Source: Gemmataceae bacterium (GTDB lineage Bacteria; Planctomycetota; Planctomycetia; Gemmatales; Gemmataceae). Taken from it: a DNA stretch of 64,000 bases. Shown here piece after piece: positions 51,075-61,469 of this stretch. The number at the start of each line of letters is the position of its first letter. Positions within the stretch are counted from its first letter, which is position 1. The notes beneath the pieces are model-generated. The model did not search any database, was not told the origin of the DNA, and saw only the letters and a list, made by a program, of their open reading frames with translations. Location: the NCBI GenBank assembly GCA_901538445.1, contig LR594585.1, positions 1,069,500 through 1,133,499 on the forward strand. Reading direction: 5' to 3'. The position numbers and the translations under genes are program-made.

Positions 51075-54000
51075 GAGGTGCCTCCAAGCCGGAAGAAGTA
51101 TGTTTTAGAGTTCGAAAAGTCTGGCTGCGTAACATTTGAATAGGTGGTAACAGGTTTATAACCAGAAAACTGTTTCAGATCAAATTGAGATTCGTCTACC
51201 AACGTAAGTCCAGCGGCTGTCGCAGCTTGGCCCACCTTCCACCGACCAAAGTATCCATCAATAAGCGTGACCATTACCATGCCATCATTGGACAACTGCC
51301 CAGCGGCACTTCGGAAAAAGTCAGCGATCAGCGACTGATTGGCTGGGGTCACTTGCCCTCTGGTTGCGGCCTTGCGGAGAGGAAAATTCCAGACGATGGC
51401 GTGAAACTTTGCGCCGCCATAGGAAGCGGCCAAATTGGTCGCATCAACGTCAAATTTAACCTTCGCGCCAAGATGGACCAAGGTTGCGGCATTGCGATCA
51501 GCACCATCAGGCGCTGCAGCCTCGTCCTCGTAAGTGGTTGGTGTCAGGTTGTGCGGATCCACACCAGGCTTCGAAGCAAGACTTACCGAGAAGCTTAAAT
51601 TCCCTTCACCAACCAAGAGCGTCGTCCCCTTTGCAGCCTCCGAAACAATGTCGTACGCATTGTGCGCCCAGACGCCGAACCCCCACTCGTCGCAGCCAAC
51701 AAAGTAGGTGTGATGGTCCGCCACCCGCAGGTTGTAAACTGCGGTCACGCACCCCGTGTCGAACACCTCCTCGACCGGTACCCACTCTCCGCTAAGCGTA
51801 GCGACCCGATCCCCCTCACGCAACTCGCCCGCCGGCACCCAGCCGCGGCCCTGCTCGAAGAACGGGTGCTCGTACGTCGTCCCGATGACCTGGCCGCCCA
51901 CGTGAAGGTTCAGCACCCGGCCGGTGCGGATGAACACCTCCTCGACGACCTTCGCCTCGACCGGGCCGCTCGGGTCGAACTCCGAGCGCGAAAGGACAAC
52001 GTCGCCGGCCGCGAACGCTTCGATCGCCTTCGACCCGCCCGGTACCCGGAGCGGGGTCCCCGCAACGAAGCACGCCCGACCGATGCAATCGGCAACGGCC
52101 TTGATCAACTCGGCCTTGGGGGTCCCTGGCGCCGTTTGGTCCGGTTGGCCCAGAGCTGCGGCCAGGTCCTTCACCGATGTACCGACCGCCTTGAAATCTT
52201 TGGTGATCGTCGCGTTCTGGGTGGCGATCTGCTTGGGAGTGCCCGTGCCTTGCCCGACCTGGTCGGTCTTGTACTTGGCGATCGCGGCCTCGGACGCCGT
52301 GAGCTTGACGGTCGTTGTCGTCTGCGCCTTGGCCTCCTTGTTGACCAGATCCTGCATGACCTTGTCGGTCTTGGCCTGAGCGGTCCACTGCTTGACGGAG
52401 TTGTTCAAGTCGTCCGGTGTGCTCGCCAGGATGAACCGGGCGGGCTTGAACGTGGCCCCGCTGCCGCTCGACGCGACTGCCCACAGCCGGTGCGTCTCGG
52501 AGCCGACCTTGAACGTGACCACGTTCCCGATCAGCCCGATGTAGTCGGTCGTCTTGCCGACACCCACGTCGCCCAGCAGCTTGTTCAGCTTGGCCTTAGC
52601 AGCAGCCGCGACCGAGTTGAGGACCCGGTCGATCGGGGTCTGGACCTTGGTCCGCAGCCCGCCGACCGCGTTGAACACCTTCGTGGGGATGTCGTTGATC
52701 CCTGCCACGCTCGCCGCCAGGTCCAGCCCGATCTTGCCGACCGCCTTCAAGGCGTCCCGGATCTCGTTCGCGGCTTGCTCGGTGTCGCCAGCCTTGATCT
52801 TGTCGACCTGGGCGGCCACCTTGATGAACACCTCCGCCATGCCCTGCACGGACTTGACGTTGTTCACCAGCCAGCGGCCCGCGTCGAACAGCACCTTGAA
52901 CGACCCGGCCAGCGGGTTGAGGAACTGTGCCGCCTTGGCGGCCGCGGCAGTCCCCACCGCCTTCAGTGCCTGACCCTTGATGGCGTCCAGAGTCGCCCCG
53001 GCGAGATTGGCGAGCTTCAAGTCGTCCAGGAGTGCGCCCACGTTGCCCCCGTTCGGGAGCGCGTCCAGGGCTCCTTGGAACACGGTCGTTAACTTGTCGA
53101 TGAACACGGTCGGGTCTTCGCTGTTCAAGAGCTCTTGCACGAAGTCGTAGGCCTGAACGAGGAGTTGCGCGTTGTCCGCGCCGAGCGCGCCGGCCAGTCG
53201 GGCGACGAAGTCGTCCCGCGTCAGCCCCATCACCTTGAGGGCGAACCCGGCGACCTGGTTGAGGTTGGTCAGGTTGCTGGGCAGGTCCGCAACCGTGATG
53301 GGTAGGTCCGCCGGAATCTTGGAACTGATCCACTCGAAGAGCGAGCCTTGAAGGTTCTCACCGAAGTTGTCGAAGAACTTCCCGAAGCCGTCGTTGACGG
53401 CCTTCAAGAACTTCTCGCTGAACCCGGCCGGGTCGGAGAGCAGCCCGTCGAGTAGCGCCGGGGCCGCGTCGGTGAACAACTGCCGCAGGGTCTGTTCCAG
53501 GTCCCGCAGCTGGCCTGCGAACTCCCCGACGGCGTTCGTGAACGCCGTCGCCTCGCTTGCGGCCAGCTCGTACAGTCGGTTGCCGAAGGCGATGATTTCC
53601 TCGACGACCGACCCGCTGTCGACCTTCTGCGCCTCCTCGTAGTAGCCGGACAGCACGTTCGGCTCGGCGAGCACCTTGAACGCGATTGTGCGGTAGACGG
53701 AGTTGTTCCCGTCCGGTCCGTCGTCGGTCACGGTCACCGTGATCGGATGCGAGGGGAGCGACCGGTACTCGTGGTTGAGCAGACTGCCGATGTCGCTGTC
53801 CGGGTCGAGCGTCCGCGACCCCGGGATCAGGTCGATCTGCGACGTCTCACCGTCCCCCCAGTCGATCGTCACCGTGTGGACGTCGGCCGTCCCCGGGTCG
53901 ATGAACGAGCCGGACAGCGAGAACCACTGCGGGTTCGCGGCCGTCGGAACGGTAGATGGTGCGTCGAGGTCGAGCTTCAACTGCGACGGGGCGACGTTGG

Positions 54001-57000
54001 CCACCGCGGCGGCCGCGGCCGCCGCCAGCGGCGGGGCGGTCTCGTCCACGTCGACGACCGTCACCACGACCGGGTACGGGGTCGAGCGGTCGTTGGCGTA
54101 CGTGTGCTTCGCCTCGAACCCGAGCGCCGTACTGTACGTGGGCGATGTCGGGTTGCTTGCGTAATCGTCTTTGCTCCTCCACGTGAACAGGTCGGTAAAC
54201 GTGGGCTCCGAGTCGTCGCCCCAGTCGATCCGGACCCGCTGCCAGCCGGACGCCCCGAGCGCCCCCGGGTTCTTGAGGGTTCCCGTGACCGTCACCTCGG
54301 ACCCCTCGGCGACGGGGTCGGGCGTAATCCGGTCGACGGACAGGGCCGGGGCCTGCTCGTTGATCTGGACCGTCGTCGTCCCCTCGACCACGTCCTCGGA
54401 CTGGACCGCGTCGTCGTCCCCCACCAGGGCCGTGATCGTGTACCCCCGCGTTCCCGGGACCGCGTCGGGCGCGGAGCCGACCTCGTACGTGTGGTACGCC
54501 ACGATTGGGCCGCGTGAGAAGTCCACCATCGAGGTGGTCTTGTCGCCCCAGTCGATGGTCGCCCGGTGGTAGTCGCGGGTGCCCGGGTCGGTGACGTTGA
54601 TCACCAGCCGCACCAGGGTCCCCCGGGCGTCGTCCGCGGCCCGGGGGCCGCCCGGGGAGTTCTGGGGGTTGACCTCCACGCTCAGGACGGGCGCCGACGG
54701 CAGGACGTTCTTGACCGTCACGGTCGTCGTGCCGCGGGCGGTGCTGGCGGCGTCGTCGACCTTCGTGAAGGTCACGACCACCGGCTGGTCGCACGACGGG
54801 TCGCCGTCCCCGGACTGCGGGACGAGGCCGAGGCCGTGAATGCCGTCGTCCGCGTAGGCGTGCGTGGCGGAGAAGCGGATCGTCGAGCCCGTGAACTCGT
54901 ACACCGGCAGCTCTGACGTCGGGAGGGGTGGGGTCCCGTCCAGCCAGTCGACCGCCATGACGTACTTCGTCCCCGCGGCCGTCCCCGGCGGCGGGGTGAA
55001 CGTCCCCCGCAGAATGAACTCGGTCCCCTCGTCCACCGGCGACGGGTCCGCCCCCAGGGAGAAGTCGAACAGTTTGTTGTCGTAGGCGACATCCGCGATC
55101 GTCACGACCGCCGGGTCGCCCCCGGCCTGATACTGGCCGGCCCCGACCGCCACGGTGACGGTCTCGGGCCCCTCGGTCTGGGCGTCGAGGAGCGGGACGA
55201 CCTCGACCGTTTGGCTGAGTTCGCCGGGGGCGAACTCGACCCGGACCGGCAGCGCCTCGTAGTCGAGCCCCGCGGTCGCGGCGTTCGCGGCCGTCGCGTC
55301 GACGGTCAACTCAACGACCAGCGGGAGGGAGGTGTCCCCGCCCTGGCGGGTCACCACGAACGACCCCTTGGTGCTTGGCTCGGCCGCGTCGGCGACCTTC
55401 TGGACCGACACGACCGCGGTGGCGTCCGTGATCGTGAACGTCACCGCGCCCGCGCTGTCTCCCACCTGGTAGTTCGTTCCCCCGTCGGTCACGGTCAGCA
55501 CGACCGTTTCCGGTTCCTCGCCCGCGTAGTCGCTGAGCGTGACGACCGAGACGACCTGCTGCGTGCTGTTCGCCGGGAACGTGACCGTGCCCGACAGGGG
55601 CTGGTAGTCCGCCCCCTCGGCCCCTGCCGTCGCCGTGCCCGAGACCGTGTACGCCGCGGTGAGCGGCTGGGACGGGTCGCCCCCGGTGCGGCGGAGGACG
55701 AGCTTGCCGGTGGCCCCCTCCGGGGCGGACGTCACGTTCTGGCCGGTGAAGTCCGGGGGGACGTAGTAGTCGGCGGTCACCACCGGCGGGTCGTCGGCGA
55801 TGGCCACCGTCGCGGGACTGCTCGCGTCGGTCGCGTACGCCGGGCTCGCGCCGGCGGTCAGCACCACCGTCTCGCCGCCCGGTTCGACCACGTTGTCGGC
55901 GCGGGGCACGATCCGCAGGTACACCGCACTCGTGCCGCCCGGGATGAGCACCGACTCGGGGAGGCCCGGCAGCGGCACCCCGGGGTCGACCTGGGCGGAC
56001 GGGTCGGACGCCAGCACGAGGGCGTAGTCCGCACCGAACGCCGCGGTCCCACCGAACGACAGGGGCACGGTCACGAGGGAGCCGAAGTCGCCCCCGCTCC
56101 GCCGGACCTCGAAGAACCCCGTGGCCGCCCCCGCCTCGGCCGTTGACACCGCCGCCAGTCTCACGACCGGCGAGTCGTCGGCGATGGACAGGCTGGCGGC
56201 CTTGTCGGTCCCGACGAGGTACGTGGCGCCGTCGACGGGGACGACCGTGAACTCGACCGCTTCCGCTCCCTCCACCAGGGCGTCCCGCCGCGCCACGACG
56301 GCGACTTCGGCCGTGAGGGAGCCGGCCTCGAACGTGACCACGCCCCCAAGCACGTCGTAGTCCTCGCCCTCGGCGGCCGTCCCGCCGAGGGCGTACCGGA
56401 CAGTCAGGGGGGCCTCGGTGTCGCCCCCGGAGCGGGTGAGCGTGAACCGGCCGGGCGTCACACTCCCCTCGGTGGTGCCGCCGGACGCCGCGACCGTCAC
56501 CTCTGCCGGGTCGTCGACGATCGTGGCCGAGACGGTGGCCGCGGCGCCGGCCGCGTAGCCGTACCCGTCGGCGACAGTGACCGACACGACCTCGTTGCCC
56601 TCGACCAAGTTGTCCCGGAGCGTCGCGAACGGCACCGACACGCTGGTCGCGCCGTCGGGAATCACGACCACCCCGTCGAGGGACTCGTAGTCCGCCGCTG
56701 GTGTTGCCGCCGGGTCGCCGCCGAGGGTGTACGTCACCACCAGGTCGCCGGCCGACCCGGTGCGGGTGAGCACGAACGCCGCGGGCGGCGACCCCTCCGC
56801 CACCGACCCGGTCCCGGTGACCGTGACGGTGTCGCGGACCGCGACCGCGACCGCCGCGGTCGCCGTGTTGCCGACCCCGTCGGTCACCGTCACGACCGCG
56901 GCGTACACGCCCGGCGCGGGGTAGGCGTACCACACGGCTACGCCCGAGTCCCCGTCGGTGCTGTCGCCGAAGTCCCACGCGTACGTGTAGCCCGACCCGC

Positions 57001-60000
57001 TCCCGCCCGCCGCCGTGACCCCGAACGCCACCGCCTGGCCCGGGTCCGCCGGGGCGGGGCCGGCCGTCGGCGTGACCACCAGGTCGGGCCACGGCGTCAC
57101 GTCGATGAAGACGACCCCGGTGTCGGTCCGGGTGCCGTCGGTCACCGTGTACGTGAACGTGTCCGCCCCGGTCCACGCCAGGTCGGTCGGTGTGTACGTG
57201 AACGCGCCGTTCGCGAACGTGACCGCCCCGTGCGCGCCCTGCGTGTGCCCCTGGAGGGCGACCTCCAGGGGGTCGAACGCGGCCGCGACGGCGACCGGCT
57301 GCTTCGGCGAGGTGGTGCCCGAGAGGTCGGCGGCGAGCGAGTCGGGGTCCGCCACCCGGACCGAGAGCGTCCCGGTCGCCACCCCGCCCCGGCCGTCGCG
57401 GGCGGTGTACGTGAACGACGTCAGGCCGGTCCACCCGCCCGCCGGCGGGGTGTAGGTGAACGACCCCAGGCCGACGTACACCACCGACCCGTCCGCAGGC
57501 TGCGTGACCGTCACGTCGGGCGTGTCCCCGTCCGGGTCCGCGAGCGCCGCGTTGACCGCGACCGGCGTCCCGACGGCGGTCCGGGCCGAGGCGTCCGGCG
57601 CGGCCGGCGGGGCGTTGGACGACGAACTGGGGTTGAAGGCGTCGTCCCCCTCGTAGGACGCGATCACGTCGTACGCGGCGCCGGGCAGGTCAACTAGTAG
57701 GGTAGCGGTGCCGGCGGAGGTGAGGGTCGCCGTGCCGAGTTCCGCGTCCCCGGTCCGGTCGTAGAAGGTGACCGTGCCGGCCGGGGTGCCGGTTCCGCCC
57801 GAGGGGCCGGACACGGTGGCCACCAAAGTCGCTGTTCCGCCGGCCCAGGTCGCGGCCAGTTGGGTCTGCGTCTCGGCCGGGTCGACGGTCTGGTCGCCCG
57901 TGCCCTCGCTCGGCCCGAACGCCGCGTCGCCGCCGTAGGCCGCCCGCACAGCGTGGTAGCCGACCGGGAGCGACACGGCCAGCGCCCCGGTGCCGTCCGC
58001 GTCGAGTTCCGCGGTGCCGAGCGCCGCCTCGCCGGCGTAGAACGTGACCGTCCCGGTCGGGACTCCCGGGCCGCCCGGGGGCCCCGACACGGTGGCGGTG
58101 AGGGTCACGAACCGGCCGAACGCCTCGACCGGGGCCGAGGAGGCCACGGCCGTGGTGGTGGCCGCCCGGACGTCCAGCGGGGCCTCGGCCGATGTGCTCT
58201 CCGCGAAGTTCCCGTCCCCGGCGTACGCGGCCGTGACCGCGTACGACCCGGCCGCGGGGGCCGGCACCTCCAGGGTCGCGACGCCGCCCGCGCCGACGGG
58301 GGCGGAGCCGAGGGCGGTGCCGCCGGCGTAGAACGTCACGGCCCCGGTGGGCACGCCCGCGCCCGGGGCGTCGACCGTCACGGTCGCCGCGAGGGTGAGC
58401 GGCCGGCCGGCCACGGCACCGCCCGCGGCGGGGACCAGCGTCGTGGCGGTCCCGGCCCGGGCGACGGTCACCACCGTCTGGGCCGTGCTGACCGCGAACG
58501 TCGGGCCGCCCAGGTAGGTGGCGGTCACGGCGTGGGTGCCGGCCGCGAGGGCGGGGAGCGTGAGTGCCGCCCCGCCGGTGGACGAGAGCGGAACCGTCAC
58601 CGGGGCCCCGCCGTCGACGACGAAGACGACGCTCCCGGTCGGGGCGGCGGTGGCCGGGGCGGACGCCGCGACGGACGCCGTGACCGTCACCGCCTGGCCG
58701 AAGGCGGCCGGGGCGGGGGCGGCCGAAACGGTCACGGCGCTGGCCGCGCCGGGGGCCGTCACGAGGCCCGCACCGACCTCGACCTCGGGCTGCCCGGCGG
58801 TCACGGTCACGGCCCGCTGGCCACCGGACGGGGTCGCGACCCGGTACCCCGGGGCCGGGGTGAACGCGACGGTGTACGCCCCGTCGGCCAGTCCGGCGAA
58901 GGCGTACGCCCCGGCCGCGTCGGTCACCGCCGTCCGCGGGGCCGCGAGCGGCCCGCCCGTGAGGGTGACCGTCACGCCCGCCGCGGCCGCCTCACCGGGA
59001 CCCCGCGCCCCGTCGCCGTCGCCGTCGACCCACGCCGTCCCGCGAACCGCGCCGACCAGCGGGGCGGCGGACAGTTGCAGGTCGTCCACGCGCAACCCGA
59101 CCGGGTTGGCGGCCGCGCTGCCCGGGGCCGGGCGGTCGTTGCGGACCTCGAACGTCAGCGTGTTGACGCCGGGCCGGAACGCCGCCCCGCCGACGCCCGC
59201 GGCGACGCGCAGGGCGGTGAACGCGCGGTACGCCTCGACCCCGGTGCCCGGGTTCGGGCCGGTGGCGGTGAGGTTCAGCGGCACGCCGTTGAGGTAGACG
59301 TTCACCCCCTCGTTGTCCGCCGACCACCGGCCCGTCAGCACCGCGGTCGCCGGGTCGTACCCGGTCAGGTCGACCGTGGTCTGGTACTTGTACGTGCCCG
59401 GCGGGGCCGAGGCGTCGGCCGCCGCACCGAGCGGCGCCACCCACTGCGAGTCGGCGTCGTTGGCCACCCACCGCGGGAACGGGTACCCGGTCCCGGCCAC
59501 CACCTTGGTGGGCCCGAGCAGGGCGGCGGAGGGCGCGGCGACGACCGTCCAGTGGGGGTCGGCGACCGGGGCCGCCGGGTCCCACGCCACCCGCAGCCCG
59601 GTCGGGTTGGCGGTGGCACCGCCGTTGGTCACCCGGAACTGAACCTGGTTGGCCCCGGCCTTGAAGTACGCGCCAGACAGCTGGAACGGCGCCATCGCCC
59701 CGTACCCCGGAGCACCGAGCGTCACGCCCGTGGCCACGCCGTTCACGAAGATCGCCGCCTGGTCGTCGGCCGCCCACGCCCCGGACAGGACCAGCCCCGC
59801 GGGGTTCGACACGTTGACGGTGGTGGTGAACCAGTAGTCGCCCGGCGGGGCGTTGCCCTGGGCGTCGGCGGCCGCTGGGACGAGCCACGCCGACCCGCTC
59901 GCGTCCGCGGCCCCGGCCCAGTGCGGGAACGGGAACGTGCCGTCGCCGGCGCGGACCCGCGCCGCCCCCGTGAAGCCGGCCGGGGCCTGCGTGACCGTGA

Positions 60001-60805
60001 AGTTCCCGTCGGTCGCCCCGTTGGGCAGCCCCCCGCCCGTGGGGCTCAGTCCCGTCGCGGCCGGGGCCGCGGTGGCGGGGAGGAGCTGGCCGCCCGGGCC
60101 GACGCCGGTGCCGAACGCGGCCGCGGGCACCGCGACCCGGGTGCCGGTCTCGCCCGAACCCGTCAGGGCTGCGACCCGCAGGCCCGTCGGGCCGCCGGCG
60201 TTGGAGACCACGAAGTCGAGGGTGTTCGCCCCGTCCCGGAACCCACTCGTGAGGGTGAACCCGACGAGCGCCCCGTACGCCGGGGCGGCCGTGGTGACGC
60301 CGGTGCTCACGCCGTTGAGGTAGATCGTGGCCGCGTCGTCGGCCGCCCACTGCCCGGCGAGGGTCACGGTCGCCGGGTCGATTCCGGTCAGGTCGAACGT
60401 GGTGCGGTAGCGGTACGCCCCGGGGGCGGCGTTGACGTCGCCGTCGGTCGCGGCCGGGACGACCCACCGCGAGTCCGGGGCGTTGCCGGCCCACGGGCCG
60501 ATCGGGAACCCGTCCGCGACGAGCGCCCGGGCGGTGCCGGGCATGAGCCCGGTGCCGCCGTCCGAGACGAGGACGTAGTGCGGGTCGGTCTGGTCGTCGC
60601 CGAGGGCCGCGCCCGCCGCGTCGACGCCGGTGCCGAACACGGTGACGGGCACGGCCGCCGGCAGCTCCCGGCCTTCGAGCACCTCGAACCCGAGCCGCGG
60701 GCGGCGGGGCGACAGCGGGAGGTTGCCGAGCAGGTAGTCCCACACCGCGGACCGGAAGGCGCGGAGGGCGGACCGGGCGGACCAGCGGCGGGACGGCAGG
60801 CGCAT
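51071..60805 (-). CDS. Giant surface protein with C-terminal HINT and BMT5/DUF2431-like domain (polymorphic toxin)
   Basis: This is a 3244-residue protein. The N-terminus has the planctomycete cell-surface motif FEVLEGRELPA (about 40-52). Approximate order: three PA14/beta-sandwich units (55-585), SdrD-B-like domain (588-680), four Ig-like Big_3 repeats (680-1055), two cadherin-like repeats (1065-1235), PKD (1238-1325), five Calx-beta repeats (1330-1920), further PKD-like units (1920-2375) and a helical region (2375-2900). A HINT self-processing domain runs 2912-3049 (CFVAGTPLRVPGG; ends AHN). The tail (3050-3244) resembles BMT5-like rRNA methyltransferases: LLVGEGNLSFSVSLA (SAM loop), FHAIVWNFPL. 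GAGGAT precedes the ATG. Tail G+C drops to about 40-50%. Confidence 0.88.
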   Translation of the reverse strand: MRLPSRRWSARSALRAFRSAVWDYLLGNLPLSPRRPRLGFEVLEGRELPAAVPVTVFGTGVDAAGAALGDDQTDPHYVLVSDGGTGLMPGTARALVADGFPIGPWAGNAPDSRWVVPAATDGDVNAAPGAYRYRTTFDLTGIDPATVTLAGQWAADDAATIYLNGVSTGVTTAAPAYGALVGFTLTSGFRDGANTLDFVVSNAGGPTGLRVAALTGSGETGTRVAVPAAAFGTGVGPGGQLLPATAAPAATGLSPTGGGLPNGATDGNFTVTQAPAGFTGAARVRAGDGTFPFPHWAGAADASGSAWLVPAAADAQGNAPPGDYWFTTTVNVSNPAGLVLSGAWAADDQAAIFVNGVATGVTLGAPGYGAMAPFQLSGAYFKAGANQVQFRVTNGGATANPTGLRVAWDPAAPVADPHWTVVAAPSAALLGPTKVVAGTGYPFPRWVANDADSQWVAPLGAAADASAPPGTYKYQTTVDLTGYDPATAVLTGRWSADNEGVNVYLNGVPLNLTATGPNPGTGVEAYRAFTALRVAAGVGGAAFRPGVNTLTFEVRNDRPAPGSAAANPVGLRVDDLQLSAAPLVGAVRGTAWVDGDGDGARGPGEAAAAGVTVTLTGGPLAAPRTAVTDAAGAYAFAGLADGAYTVAFTPAPGYRVATPSGGQRAVTVTAGQPEVEVGAGLVTAPGAASAVTVSAAPAPAAFGQAVTVTASVAASAPATAAPTGSVVFVVDGGAPVTVPLSSTGGAALTLPALAAGTHAVTATYLGGPTFAVSTAQTVVTVARAGTATTLVPAAGGAVAGRPLTLAATVTVDAPGAGVPTGAVTFYAGGTALGSAPVGAGGVATLEVPAPAAGSYAVTAAYAGDGNFAESTSAEAPLDVRAATTTAVASSAPVEAFGRFVTLTATVSGPPGGPGVPTGTVTFYAGEAALGTAELDADGTGALAVSLPVGYHAVRAAYGGDAAFGPSEGTGDQTVDPAETQTQLAATWAGGTATLVATVSGPSGGTGTPAGTVTFYDRTGDAELGTATLTSAGTATLLVDLPGAAYDVIASYEGDDAFNPSSSSNAPPAAPDASARTAVGTPVAVNAALADPDGDTPDVTVTQPADGSVVYVGLGSFTYTPPAGGWTGLTSFTYTARDGRGGVATGTLSVRVADPDSLAADLSGTTSPKQPVAVAAAFDPLEVALQGHTQGAHGAVTFANGAFTYTPTDLAWTGADTFTYTVTDGTRTDTGVVFIDVTPWPDLVVTPTAGPAPADPGQAVAFGVTAAGGSGSGYTYAWDFGDSTDGDSGVAVWYAYPAPGVYAAVVTVTDGVGNTATAAVAVAVRDTVTVTGTGSVAEGSPPAAFVLTRTGSAGDLVVTYTLGGDPAATPAADYESLDGVVVIPDGATSVSVPFATLRDNLVEGNEVVSVTVADGYGYAAGAAATVSATIVDDPAEVTVAASGGTTEGSVTPGRFTLTRSGGDTEAPLTVRYALGGTAAEGEDYDVLGGVVTFEAGSLTAEVAVVARRDALVEGAEAVEFTVVPVDGATYLVGTDKAASLSIADDSPVVRLAAVSTAEAGAATGFFEVRRSGGDFGSLVTVPLSFGGTAAFGADYALVLASDPSAQVDPGVPLPGLPESVLIPGGTSAVYLRIVPRADNVVEPGGETVVLTAGASPAYATDASSPATVAIADDPPVVTADYYVPPDFTGQNVTSAPEGATGKLVLRRTGGDPSQPLTAAYTVSGTATAGAEGADYQPLSGTVTFPANSTQQVVSVVTLSDYAGEEPETVVLTVTDGGTNYQVGDSAGAVTFTITDATAVVSVQKVADAAEPSTKGSFVVTRQGGDTSLPLVVELTVDATAANAATAGLDYEALPVRVEFAPGELSQTVEVVPLLDAQTEGPETVTVAVGAGQYQAGGDPAVVTIADVAYDNKLFDFSLGADPSPVDEGTEFILRGTFTPPPGTAAGTKYVMAVDWLDGTPPLPTSELPVYEFTGSTIRFSATHAYADDGIHGLGLVPQSGDGDPSCDQPVVVTFTKVDDAASTARGTTTVTVKNVLPSAPVLSVEVNPQNSPGGPRAADDARGTLVRLVINVTDPGTRDYHRATIDWGDKTTSMVDFSRGPIVAYHTYEVGSAPDAVPGTRGYTITALVGDDDAVQSEDVVEGTTTVQINEQAPALSVDRITPDPVAEGSEVTVTGTLKNPGALGASGWQRVRIDWGDDSEPTFTDLFTWRSKDDYASNPTSPTYSTALGFEAKHTYANDRSTPYPVVVTVVDVDETAPPLAAAAAAAVANVAPSQLKLDLDAPSTVPTAANPQWFSLSGSFIDPGTADVHTVTIDWGDGETSQIDLIPGSRTLDPDSDIGSLLNHEYRSLPSHPITVTVTDDGPDGNNSVYRTIAFKVLAEPNVLSGYYEEAQKVDSGSVVEEIIAFGNRLYELAASEATAFTNAVGEFAGQLRDLEQTLRQLFTDAAPALLDGLLSDPAGFSEKFLKAVNDGFGKFFDNFGENLQGSLFEWISSKIPADLPITVADLPSNLTNLNQVAGFALKVMGLTRDDFVARLAGALGADNAQLLVQAYDFVQELLNSEDPTVFIDKLTTVFQGALDALPNGGNVGALLDDLKLANLAGATLDAIKGQALKAVGTAAAAKAAQFLNPLAGSFKVLFDAGRWLVNNVKSVQGMAEVFIKVAAQVDKIKAGDTEQAANEIRDALKAVGKIGLDLAASVAGINDIPTKVFNAVGGLRTKVQTPIDRVLNSVAAAAKAKLNKLLGDVGVGKTTDYIGLIGNVVTFKVGSETHRLWAVASSGSGATFKPARFILASTPDDLNNSVKQWTAQAKTDKVMQDLVNKEAKAQTTTTVKLTASEAAIAKYKTDQVGQGTGTPKQIATQNATITKDFKAVGTSVKDLAAALGQPDQTAPGTPKAELIKAVADCIGRACFVAGTPLRVPGGSKAIEAFAAGDVVLSRSEFDPSGPVEAKVVEEVFIRTGRVLNLHVGGQVIGTTYEHPFFEQGRGWVPAGELREGDRVATLSGEWVPVEEVFDTGCVTAVYNLRVADHHTYFVGCDEWGFGVWAHNAYDIVSEAAKGTTLLVGEGNLSFSVSLASKPGVDPHNLTPTTYEDEAAAPDGADRNAATLVHLGAKVKFDVDATNLAASYGGAKFHAIVWNFPLRKAATRGQVTPANQSLIADFFRSAAGQLSNDGMVMVTLIDGYFGRWKVGQAATAAGLTLVDESQFDLKQFSGYKPVTTYSNVTQPDFSNSKTYFFRLGGTS

Positions 60806-61469
60806 GGGCGATCCTCGGGTGCGGCTCGGGAGAGGGGAATGACTACGAACGCGGTACGGGGCGTCAACAATAAAGTTCAAACGGTTCAGCGCGCGGTGCC
60901 ACGGACGGCGACTCGTCCGGACTGATGTGGTACTTCGCGGCCGAACGGTCACCCCGTGATCGCGGGAACAGCACAACTATACACATTAACACTATCGTGT
61001 CAAACCCGACGGCCTTGGTTCAGGCGGAACGGCACCGCGGGCCGGTAGTTCCGGCGGGGATTTTGCCCGATCCGCTCGGTTCGTTGCGGGCGCACCGCCG
61101 TTTCAGGGTGGAGGAGGCGCAACCGCCCGCGACATCCGGGGATTGATGAGTGCGCCCCAATTCTTGAGCTGCGACCAGCCCGATTGTTCGGTGACAATGA
61201 TTCCATCGAGAAGTGCGACCGGATCGTGCCAAAGAAGTTCAAGAAAGATCCACCGCGCGACCGACTCCTCCGCGTCTGAGCCTCGGGTCGGGCCGTATCG
61301 GCACCAGCCGCGCCGTGAGCGCGAACGGCGTCCGAATGGAAATTGTTGGGTCGAGAGTTCGGGCTCAGCGAATTCCCTTCGCGGTCGCCCCACGACATGA
61401 AGCTACTGATACACTGGCACGTTCCGGCCGCCCTCTGCGGCCGGGCGTTACACCCCACGTGAGTCCAAG
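60806..61469. other. 664-nt gene-free region with a possible gene remnant
   Basis: There is no confident gene here. A minus-strand frame at 61103-61393 contains the protein-like stretch WIFLELLWHDPVALLDGIIVTEQSGWSQLKNWGALI, which may be a remnant of a lost gene; it has no ribosome-binding site and no family I recognise. The region just before 60805 must hold the promoter of the giant gene; the AT-richer stretch about 60960-61010 is the likeliest site. Confidence 0.3.

Noticed and set aside
57860-60925. A 1021-codon plus-strand frame opposite the giant surface protein.
   Set aside because: Low-complexity Arg/Gly/Val translation, no ribosome-binding site, and the other strand has clear repeat domains.
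61103-61393. Minus-strand frame with ELLWHDPVALLDGIIVTEQSGWSQ.
   Set aside because: Protein-like in the middle but without a ribosome-binding site, start or recognisable family; kept only as a possible remnant inside the gap entry.
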